Origin: Eubacterium sp. TM05-53
GTDB lineage: Bacteria; Bacillota_I; Bacilli_A; Erysipelotrichales; Erysipelotrichaceae
Direction: 5' to 3'
Assembly: GCF_003436425.1 (NCBI RefSeq)
Contig: NZ_QSPK01000097.1
Location: 1 to 6,251 of the forward strand
DNA length: 6,251 nucleotides
Below the pieces are notes generated by a model that did no database searches, was not told where the DNA came from, and was given only the letters and a program-made list of their open reading frames with translations. Numbering within the stretch: the first letter of the stretch is position 1; every line of letters starts with the position of its first letter. The translations under genes were made by a program, and so were the position numbers. This document shows, in pieces, positions 1 to 5,500 of this stretch.

Positions 1-5
1 AAATA

Positions 6-54
6 GACATCATTAATGTCAGTTATATTAACAAGTCACCAATGTATCTGTTAA
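6..54. promoter_or_regulatory. Candidate operator dyads upstream of the XRE regulator gene
   Basis: Two inverted repeats lie upstream of the promoter at 78-86. The first is GACAT (6-10) facing ATGTC (16-20) across five bases. The second is TTAACA (28-33) facing TGTTAA (49-54), with half-site centres 21 bp apart, about two helical turns. No T-run follows either one, so they do not look like terminators. XRE regulators often bind such dyads near their own promoter, so autoregulation is a reasonable inference. Short AT-rich inverted repeats also occur by chance in DNA of this composition. Confidence 0.3.
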
Positions 55-77
55 GCCTATAAATTTTAAACATATTT

Positions 78-99
78 TGTTATAATTTTTAATAAGGAG
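78..99 (+). promoter_or_regulatory. Extended -10 promoter and adjoining SD of the XRE gene
   Basis: TG at 78-79, one base, then a perfect TATAAT at 81-86 make an extended -10 element. No convincing -35 box lies 16-18 bp upstream, which is typical for this promoter class. The SD AAGGAG is at 94-99, eight bases before the ATG at 108. Transcription would begin near 93, leaving a leader of only about 15 bases that holds little more than the SD. The SD also decides the start: an in-frame GTG at 99 overlaps it and is therefore not the initiation codon. Confidence 0.6.
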
Positions 100-107
100 T
101 GATTTAC

Positions 108-767
108 ATGCCAAACGTAACAAAAACATATGAAATTGGTCTTTACCTAAATAAAGCCTTACATGATAAAAATATGTCAACAAAAGAATTATCAGAGCGT
201 ACAGGAGTATCTCAAAAACAAATAAGAGCATATCTTATCAACGAAAAAAAGCCATCTCTAGAAATCGTAAAAAAACTAGCTCTTGCTTTAGATAAAGATA
301 TTGATTTTTTTATCAACGACGCCTATTTCAAAAATGGAGATATTAAAGCATCTATTTTAAAAAATGATTTAATTTTACATATTGATGAAGATAGTGAAAA
401 AGATGTAAGAAAAGCATATAAAGCCATGACTCGTATGTTAAATCAAATTTTTAACTCTGTTTCTTTGGAAGGAAAAAATGAAATCATCAAGGCATTACAT
501 CTCTATCTAATTACAGACGTTTATAAAATAGCATATAATGAGAAAAATCCAGACAAAGATTATTGGAAAAGACTATACTCTGATAATTCATTATTACATG
601 AAGCATTTGGTATCGACGAGAAAGATATTGCAAAAATGGTATCTATATTCAACAAATTATTCAAACCATCTGTTCCAAATGAGAAAAAAGAAGAATTATT
701 ATATAGTACTCTAGATAAAATTAACTCGTTAGAAAATGTTGAAAATGATAAAAGAGATGACAACTGA
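108..767 (+). CDS. XRE-family helix-turn-helix transcriptional regulator (219 aa)
   Basis: This is a DNA-binding regulator. Residues about 10-65 form a Cro/C1-type domain. The helix-turn-helix core covers roughly residues 24-44, with the family pattern Thr-Lys-Glu-Leu-Ser-x-x-Thr-Gly-Val-Ser followed by a recognition helix and the typical 'Pro-Ser-Leu-Glu' turn near residue 50. The remaining 150 residues (about 70-219) are charged, probably helical, lack obvious membrane segments, and match no domain I can name. They may serve dimerisation or ligand sensing. The start is set by AAGGAG at 94-99. The gene has its own promoter and operator-like dyads upstream, suggesting autoregulation. It converges on the lipoprotein gene, with which it shares a terminator, so its regulatory target cannot be read from operon context. 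XRE assignment is firm; role is unknown. Confidence 0.9.
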   Translation: MPNVTKTYEIGLYLNKALHDKNMSTKELSERTGVSQKQIRAYLINEKKPSLEIVKKLALALDKDIDFFINDAYFKNGDIKASILKNDLILHIDEDSEKDVRKAYKAMTRMLNQIFNSVSLEGKNEIIKALHLYLITDVYKIAYNEKNPDKDYWKRLYSDNSLLHEAFGIDEKDIAKMVSIFNKLFKPSVPNEKKEELLYSTLDKINSLENVENDKRDDN

Positions 768-792
768 TTAAATCAACTGTCATCTCTTTTTT
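750..792. terminator. Bidirectional intrinsic terminator between convergent genes
   Basis: A 13-bp perfect stem (750-762 with 778-790) encloses a short inner TGA/TCA helix. A T-run at 787-792 follows on the plus strand, and the A-run at 750-753 supplies a shorter U-tract for minus-strand transcripts. The hairpin contains the TGA stop of the XRE gene (765-767), and its plus-strand T-run overlaps the stop of the lipoprotein gene (791-793). It therefore serves as a compact terminator for both converging genes, strongest in the plus direction. Confidence 0.85.
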
Positions 793-1645
793 ATTTTATT
801 TTTACTATATTGTATTCATCTTTATTTTCCACATCCACATGATGTGATGTACGATCATTCATTCTAAATAATAAAACTTTATTAATATCATCCTCTGTAT
901 ATTCCGGGCTATCCAAATATATGTCTGAATAATTATTTGGCATATATCCCTCATTATATTCAAATGTTTCCTCCATTGTTTCCCATGGTCCAATAGCACA
1001 TAGACTATACAAATCCGAAACCTTATCAAATTCTTTTATTAGATCAGCTTTATCTGAATGTCTATGTATCAAATATAAATCTACATAAACAGCCACTTGA
1101 CTTTGAACTGAACTTACTAAATAAGAACCAATAAAAGTATTATCTACTGTTATATTTCTACCATAATGATGCATATCCTCATTTAAAATATAATCCAATA
1201 CCTTTTTGTTACCTTGTTCCAATTCTTTACTAAATTTTTTAATTTGTTTGGCCTTTGTAAATACCTCTGGTAAAAAATCAATTTTGAACTTTTTCTCACT
1301 ATTAGTTACCGTAATCCCTGCCTGTTTAGCGTAATTCTCATTGTAATTTGCTACAACAGTAACTTCATCTCCATTCGAATACTTATGATCCTTCTTTTCA
1401 TCTCCCTTCAATTCATATTTAATAGATTGAAAGAAAGCATAATTGTTTTGATCGTTTCGATCTATCAATGCCCAATCATCAGTCTCATTATGGTTTATAG
1501 CAATTATACCAGAACCACTAAAACCACCAATACTTTTCAAACTCACATTTTGCATTAAATCCACTTCATTTTTATTAGATCCACACCCGAATAGTGAAAA
1601 GGATAATACAACAGCTATAAAGCCACTTAATAATTTTTTAATCAT
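791..1645 (-). CDS. Secreted lipoprotein of unknown function (284 aa)
   Basis: The N-terminus is a lipoprotein signal peptide: positive Ile-Lys-Lys, a hydrophobic stretch of about 14 residues, then the lipobox Leu-Phe-Gly-Cys with the lipidated cysteine at residue 21. The mature protein should be anchored on the outer face of the cytoplasmic membrane. Phe at lipobox position -2 is less common but tolerated. Residues about 28-112 resemble, from memory, the small beta-rich extracellular module found in many Gram-positive zinc-ribbon and lipoproteins: a glycine-rich Gly-Phe-Ser-Gly-Ser-Gly strand and a later 'Ser-Asn-Gly-Asp-Glu-Val-Thr-Val' strand (90-97). Residues about 113-284 form a second, acidic domain that I do not recognise. 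An SD-like AGGGAGTGAG (1663-1654) precedes the ATG. The gene is monocistronic and convergent with the XRE gene. Export is well supported; function is not known. Confidence 0.85.
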   Translation of the reverse strand: MIKKLLSGFIAVVLSFSLFGCGSNKNEVDLMQNVSLKSIGGFSGSGIIAINHNETDDWALIDRNDQNNYAFFQSIKYELKGDEKKDHKYSNGDEVTVVANYNENYAKQAGITVTNSEKKFKIDFLPEVFTKAKQIKKFSKELEQGNKKVLDYILNEDMHHYGRNITVDNTFIGSYLVSSVQSQVAVYVDLYLIHRHSDKADLIKEFDKVSDLYSLCAIGPWETMEETFEYNEGYMPNNYSDIYLDSPEYTEDDINKVLLFRMNDRTSHHVDVENKDEYNIVKIK

Positions 1646-1653
1646 ATAAATTT

Positions 1654-1717
1654 CTCACTCCCTATTACATTATACTGCTATTTGTTGTATTTTGTGAAAC
1701 ACTATTTTACACTATTT
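1654..1717 (-). promoter_or_regulatory. Promoter of the lipoprotein gene with upstream 10-bp tandem repeats
   Basis: On the minus strand there is TTCACA (1698-1693, five of six matches to the -35 consensus), an 18-bp spacer and a perfect TATAAT (1674-1669). The predicted start, near 1662, falls inside the AGGGAGTGAG SD stretch (1663-1654), giving a leader of only about 17 bases. Two copies of ACACTATTT (plus-strand 1699-1707 and 1709-1717), exactly 10 bp apart, abut the -35 box. That spacing puts both on the same face of the helix, as for a dimeric activator or repressor site. The repeat role is inferred. Confidence 0.5.
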
Positions 1718-1843
1718 ATGTATTATCTATTTATCATTTCTATTTTTTGTTTAATATCATACACATTTAAAAATATTCAAATCATGTATTCAATATTATG
1801 TATAGCATTCTAAAACTGTATCACTATTTCCTATAGCATCTAG
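1718..1843. other. AT-rich divergent spacer with no assigned function
   Basis: This stretch separates the minus-strand lipoprotein gene from the plus-strand small genes. It is extremely AT-rich; the line 1741-1800 has 9 G/C in 60. The octamer TATAGCAT occurs at 1801-1808 and again at 1832-1839. The second copy could act as a poor -10 box placing a start near the palindrome at 1844, but no matching -35 box is visible. I see no RNA gene or coding frame here. Confidence 0.4.
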
Positions 1844-1873
1844 TGGCAGTACTGCCATCATGTTTAATTTGAA
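1844..1873 (+). repeat. Palindromic repeat, copy 1, with conserved AT-rich leader
   Basis: TGGCAGTACTGCCA (1844-1857) is a perfect 14-bp palindrome. It is followed by ATC and a leader segment TTTAATTTGAACA that recurs after copy 2 (2175-2186). As RNA it would form only a small hairpin of 5-6 pairs with a GUAC loop and no U-run, so it is not a terminator here. It lies just upstream of the first small gene, a position fitting an operator, a 5' regulatory hairpin or the boundary of a duplicated unit. It is GC-rich within very AT-rich DNA, which makes chance unlikely. Confidence 0.8.
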
Positions 1874-1888
1874 CAAAAAAAAGAATAC

Positions 1889-1895
1889 AAGGAGG
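1889..1895 (+). promoter_or_regulatory. Strong SD fixing the start of the first small gene
   Basis: AAGGAGG lies nine bases before the ATG at 1905. An in-frame ATG also exists at 1860, which would add 15 residues. That ATG is ATA in the duplicated unit (2190-2192), and the second leader is one base shorter, so its reading frame would not continue into the second gene. The extension is therefore not conserved between copies, and 1905 is the start. Confidence 0.85.
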
Positions 1896-1904
1896 AGTAA
1901 CTCA

Positions 1905-2156
1905 ATGCAATTAGATTACAACAACTTTTTTACCAATGCTGAAATTGAAGAATTTAATGAAATCTCTTCTGAACCATTTTATCAGGGCTTTATTAAAGGC
2001 TTCTACCAAGGTGTAAAGGAAGAGAGAAAAAGACGAACAATCGAAGTAATATCTAACTGTTTAGCACTAGACCTTTCTTTAGATGTAACTGCATCAATTG
2101 CGAATATCTCAGTCGAGGAAGTTAAACAGCGTATTAAAGAGAACCATTTAAACTAG
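1905..2156 (+). CDS. Small Rpn C-terminal-tail-like protein, copy 1 (83 aa)
   Basis: The protein is all-helical and soluble in character, with no signal or membrane segment. Residues 25-44 carry glycines every four residues (G28, G32, G36) followed by a basic Glu-Glu-Arg-Lys-Arg-Arg run. Residues 45-80 end in 'Leu-Ser-Leu-Asp...Ile-Ser-Val-Glu-Glu-Val'. This layout, as I recall it, is typical of the extreme C-terminus of Rpn/PD-(D/E)XK transposase-family proteins, where Gly-x-x-x-Gly-x-x-x-Gly repeats lead into a 'Leu-Ser-x-Glu-Glu-Ile...Leu-Ser-x-Glu-Glu-Ile' helix pair. The nuclease domain, normally some 200 residues upstream, is absent, and a proper SD shows this is a gene in its own right. 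A paralogue follows at 2234. The role is unknown: it could be an Rpn inhibitor like the intragenic RpnS products, a small helix-turn-helix-like DNA binder, or a domesticated remnant. Confidence 0.75.
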   Translation: MQLDYNNFFTNAEIEEFNEISSEPFYQGFIKGFYQGVKEERKRRTIEVISNCLALDLSLDVTASIANISVEEVKQRIKENHLN

Positions 2157-2174
2157 TACGTTTCTCAAAAAGGC

Positions 2175-2202
2175 GGCAGTACTGCCATCATATTTAATTT
2201 GA
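2175..2202 (+). repeat. Palindromic repeat, copy 2, with conserved leader
   Basis: GGCAGTACTGCC (2175-2186) is a perfect 12-bp palindrome. It is followed by ATCATATTTAATTTGAACA, nearly identical to the sequence after copy 1 (1844-1857). It sits 18 bases after the stop of the first small gene and upstream of the SD of the second. As RNA it can form a short hairpin that is interrupted by a C/A mismatch and lacks a U-run, so it should not stop transcription between the two small genes. Confidence 0.8.
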
Positions 2203-2216
2203 ACATAAATAAGTAC

Positions 2217-2223
2217 AAGGAGG
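2217..2223 (+). promoter_or_regulatory. Strong SD of the second small gene
   Basis: AAGGAGG lies ten bases before the ATG at 2234, at the same place in the duplicated leader as the SD of the first unit. It supports translation of a reading frame short enough to be missed by length cut-offs. Confidence 0.8.
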
Positions 2224-2233
2224 CAAAATCCCT

Positions 2234-2413
2234 ATGGAACTAAAATACAATAACATTTACATTAAAGGGAAAGAAGAAGAAAAAGAAAGATGGATAATAA
2301 AAATCATATCTTATGGCTTAAAACAAAATCTTTCTTTAGAAGAGATTGCATCATTTGCAGAGATTTCGGTTGAGGAAGTTGAACAATACATCAAAGAGAA
2401 TTGTTTAAACTAA
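2234..2413 (+). CDS. Small Rpn C-terminal-tail-like protein, copy 2 (59 aa)
   Basis: This is a paralogue of the 83-aa protein encoded at 1905-2156. Over the last 46 residues I count 26 identities, and the last ten read Ile-Lys-Glu-Asn-Cys-Leu-Asn against Ile-Lys-Glu-Asn-His-Leu-Asn at the end. Both start Met-x-Leu-x-Tyr-Asn-Asn. The copy lacks 24 residues of the longer protein between that start and the Lys/Glu-rich linker, including the glycine-every-four segment. It keeps the helix pair with 'Leu-Ser-Leu-Glu-Glu-Ile' and 'Ile-Ser-Val-Glu-Glu-Val' (about residues 33-49). SD, start and stop are intact, and the frame is preserved across the indel, so both copies seem under coding constraint. 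It is probably co-transcribed with copy 1 and stops at the hairpin 2427-2450. The function is unknown; the same alternatives apply as for its paralogue. Confidence 0.75.
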   Translation: MELKYNNIYIKGKEEEKERWIIKIISYGLKQNLSLEEIASFAEISVEEVEQYIKENCLN

Positions 2414-2426
2414 AGCTTTTCCAATT

Positions 2427-2450
2427 AAGGTGGCAGCACTGCCATCTTTT
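2427..2450 (+). terminator. Palindromic repeat, copy 3, acting as terminator of the small-gene array
   Basis: The core TGGCAGCACTGCCA (2431-2444) is the same palindrome with one central change (T to C). Flanking bases add pairs here: AAGG before it and TCTT after it extend the stem to nine pairs (including one G-U) around a GCAC loop. The stem is followed by TT and AATTT, giving a modest U-tract. It lies 14 bases after the last small stop codon. It is followed by a shortened leader remnant (TTTTAATTT) but no third SD or gene. Confidence 0.6.
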
Positions 2451-2497
2451 AATTTCACGAACAACTATCAAGCTTTATTACATTTTCGCAAGCATTT

Positions 2498-2524
2498 AAA
2501 AAAGATCACTCAATTGAGTGACCT
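2498..2524 (-). terminator. Intrinsic terminator downstream of hsdR
   Basis: Read on the minus strand, AGGTCACTC and GAGTGATCT form a nine-pair stem (one G-U) around an AATT loop, directly followed by six T (2503-2498). The core TCACTCAATTGAGTGA (2506-2521) is a perfect 16-bp palindrome. No T-run follows on the plus strand, so the hairpin works for the hsdR transcript, which ends 57 bases upstream of it. Confidence 0.85.
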
Positions 2525-2558
2525 AAAAGTTTAATACCACTATTTTTATTAAACAGTG
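2525..2558 (-). terminator. Weak AT-rich hairpin preceding the main hsdR terminator
   Basis: GTTTAATA and TATTAAAC (2529-2536 with 2547-2554) form a perfect eight-pair arm around a ten-base loop. On the minus strand the second arm is followed by TTTT. The pairing is A-T rich, so as a terminator it would be weak, perhaps an accessory hairpin before the stronger one at 2498-2524. Bases CACT in the loop (2538-2541) could also pair with AGTG just outside the stem (2555-2558). Confidence 0.35.
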
Positions 2559-2580
2559 CATTTAATATATTACCAAATCT

Positions 2581-5500
2581 TTATGCAACTGCTCGATACC
2601 TTATATACACATATTCATAAATTTGCTGACGATATGAAGAAATACTTACCTCATCATAACATTCTGGAAGCTCTGCCCATAAGGTATCACGAATAAGGTT
2701 ATCAATAGCTGCTTTTGTTTCTTGCTTATCCGTCCAATGATCAAATTTAGCAATATTTGTTTTGATTTTTTGAAGAAGTGATACAGCTAACTCTTTTAGC
2801 TTTTTGATATCTGCCTTGCTTAAATCATCACGGAATAACATATCATAAAGAGAAAGTTCTTCATCACTTGTAAATCCTTCTCTAACATAACGCTGTTCTT
2901 CCTGCGTCATTTGATTTGCTAAATTCATTAAGTCTACAAAAGTTTTCTCGATTTTTGCTCTATCCTGCTCACTATTATAATCCTCAATGATTTTTTGATA
3001 GTGCTCATAATAATTAATACGATTTGGATTCACAAAAAGCATATCGTTAATTTTTTGTTGAATAGCAGCTTCTAAATCTCTTAAAACCAGATTTTTCTTT
3101 TTGACTCTAGAGAATTCTCTACGAAGAAGATCAAAATCAATTGCACTAATATCAAATCTACGCGATTCTTCTTGTACCCTTAGACTTGTATGTTGAATTT
3201 CAACATAAGAACTTATAATTCCATTGATTTCAACCATAAGATCTGTCGTATTGATATGCTTACGCTTCTTCTGTAATTCAGCATAAATAGCCGCAATAGC
3301 CTCATACTGCTTACGTGTATGCCCGGTAATATCATCTCTATCCATATATCTCATAAGACGATTAAGTTCTGATGCATACGTAGTAAAAGTCTTCTTATCT
3401 TCAATCGATCCACATACTGCATTTGCAGCTTCCTGAAGATATGATAATTTCATAAAGTCATAGGCATTGATAAGCATTTCCAAATCAAAATCGTTTTCAT
3501 TTAAAAATGCATTTGCCTTACCTATAGTTTCTATAATACGAGCAATAAGTTCATCTTTATTAATAGTAGGATCTGAACCACCATTGCCCCCAGCATTAGC
3601 TGTATAATCCGCAAGAGCCTTTCTCAAAGCTTTTACGATACCAATATAATCTACAATCAAGCCATTGCTCTTACCTTCATTTACACGGTTTGCACGCGCA
3701 ATAGTCTGCATAAGAGTATGAGCCTTCAATGGTTTATCTAAATACAAACATGAAAGACATTTAACATCAAAGCCAGTAAGCCACATCGCACATACAAACA
3801 CAACACGTAACGGATTCTTAGAATCTTTAAATTCTTTATCCAATTCACGCTTTTCCATCTTTGTACGATGTGTTTTAATATCCAAGCCCCATTTTTTAAA
3901 TGTTTGGATTTCATTCTGTTCCTGACTGATTACAACAGCCATTTCTGTTTCTTCCATCCACTTAATTTTTCTTTCAAGTTCTTGACTCTCCTGTTGGCTA
4001 GTATGCTTTAATTGAGCTTTCAAGATTTTTATTTCTTCTTCCCAATATTCCTGAACAAAATTATACATACGTACACACGTAACTTTATTCAAGCATACAA
4101 ACATAGCTTTGCCACTTGTCCACAAGTCAGAATAGTGACGAACAAAATCTTTAGCAATAGATCTCAATCTAGGCTCAGCAGTAAGTAAATGTATCTCTTT
4201 GGCAAATTCAGCTTCAAGCTTATCTTGTTGATCTACATTCAAATCCGCATTTTCAATCGCATCCAGGATTTGATTTGTGATTTCAGGATTATGTAAATCT
4301 AAAATCTTCTCACCACGATTTTCATAATATAGAGGCACAGTAGCACCATCTTCAACAGCTCTCTTGAAGTCATATACCGATACATATCCACCAAATGTAC
4401 GAGCCGTAATATTATCACTCGATAGTAATGGTGTACCAGTAAACCCAATACGAGCAGCTGTAGGCAATAATTTCATCATATTATCGGCAAATATACCATA
4501 CTGACTACGATGAGCCTCATCTGACATAATAACGACATCATGATCTGGATAAATAGGCTTTTCATTAGGCTTATTAAATTTCTGAATCAATGTGAAGATG
4601 AAACTAGGATTTCCCTGTAGTTTCTTTATTAAATCATCCCCACTTGTAGCAATAAATTGAGATACTTTTATATCTTTACCAAGAACCCCACAATTTTCAA
4701 ACGTATCACTAATCTGCTTATTAAGTTCCTCACGATCTGTAAGAATAACAAAAGTTGGTGTTCCCTCCATCTTTCGACAAACTTTTTTAGCAAAGAAAAC
4801 CATAGAGTAACTTTTACCAGAACCCTGTGTATGCCAGAAAACCCCTAACTTACCATCATTAAGTTTTCGATCAGCATATGCCTTCATAGCCTCATTTACA
4901 CCAAGATACTGGTGATTACGTGCAAGTATCTTTGCTGTATGACCATTAGAATGATCATATAAAATAAAATTCTCAAATAAATCCAGGAAATTTTCCTTCT
5001 TACAAATACCACGAAGCATCGTTTCTAGGGCAACACTTCCCTGGTCTTCTTCAGCAAGACGTTTCCATTCATGGAAGAACTCAAACTTACTACCAAGAGT
5101 ACCAACCTTAGCTTCCGTTCCATTAGAAAGCATAAGAAACGCATTATAATAGAATAAATGCGGAATTGTATCCTGGTAATCCGTATAGTTATCATCATAA
5201 GCATTTTGAACGTCTACAGTATTCTTTTTAAGCTCCACAAAAAGAAGTGGAATACCATTCACAAAACCCACTATATCCGTTCTTCTACGATATAAATCAC
5301 CATGAATTTTTAATTCTTTTATTGCAAGAAAATAGTTGTTGTTTGGATTTTGAAAATCAATAACCGCAGCTCTTTTTATTTCACTCTGGCCATTTGGCTT
5401 TTTAACAGTGACAGAAATCCCATCACGAATCAAAAAATATTTCTCTTCATTCACCTGCAACAATGAAGCAGTTGATAATCTCTTTTCTAAAATTTCTTTA

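Larger units (their letters stand above)
1844..2444 (+). repeat. Tandem duplication: two palindrome-leader-SD-gene units closed by a third palindrome
   Basis: The unit [palindrome, ATC, TTTAATTTGAACA leader, AAGGAGG, small CDS, 18-bp tail] occurs twice and ends at a third palindrome. Both tails, from stop codon to the next GGCAG, are exactly 18 bases (2157-2174 and 2414-2431). The two leaders differ in length by one base. The unit lengths differ by about 73 bases, nearly all of it a 72-base in-frame difference inside the CDS. This shows duplication of a whole cassette rather than of the coding sequence only. Whether the palindromes drove the duplication or merely travelled with it cannot be decided here. 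Confidence 0.8.

Noticed and set aside
179..183. HsdR residues 179-183 read Asn-x-x-x-Tyr instead of the nuclease-associated Gln-x-x-x-Tyr (protein coordinates)
   Set aside because: Considered as a sign of an impaired nuclease, but D150, E164 and K166 are all present and I believe Asn is common at this position in this HsdR subgroup, so it is not evidence of inactivity.
28..231. Minus-strand 67-codon reading frame across the start of the XRE gene
   Set aside because: It lies antisense to the XRE promoter and HTH region, has no plausible SD and reads as a hydrophobic shadow of AT-rich DNA.
560..763. Minus-strand 67-codon reading frame inside the XRE gene
   Set aside because: It is the antisense shadow of a well supported gene and would start within the terminator hairpin; the Ser/Leu-rich composition is typical of such shadows.
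1860..1904. Upstream ATG adding 15 residues to the first small protein
   Set aside because: It overlaps the repeat leader, has no SD, and in the duplicated unit the codon is ATA and the leader length breaks the frame. The SD at 1889-1895 supports the start at 1905.
1844..2444. CRISPR array
   Set aside because: The three repeats are only 12-14 bp, spaced about 257-330 bp apart, and the intervals are coding; no short uniform spacers exist.
4657..4848. Plus-strand 63-codon reading frame inside hsdR
   Set aside because: It lies antisense to the helicase motif I region of HsdR, without SD or recognisable protein features.
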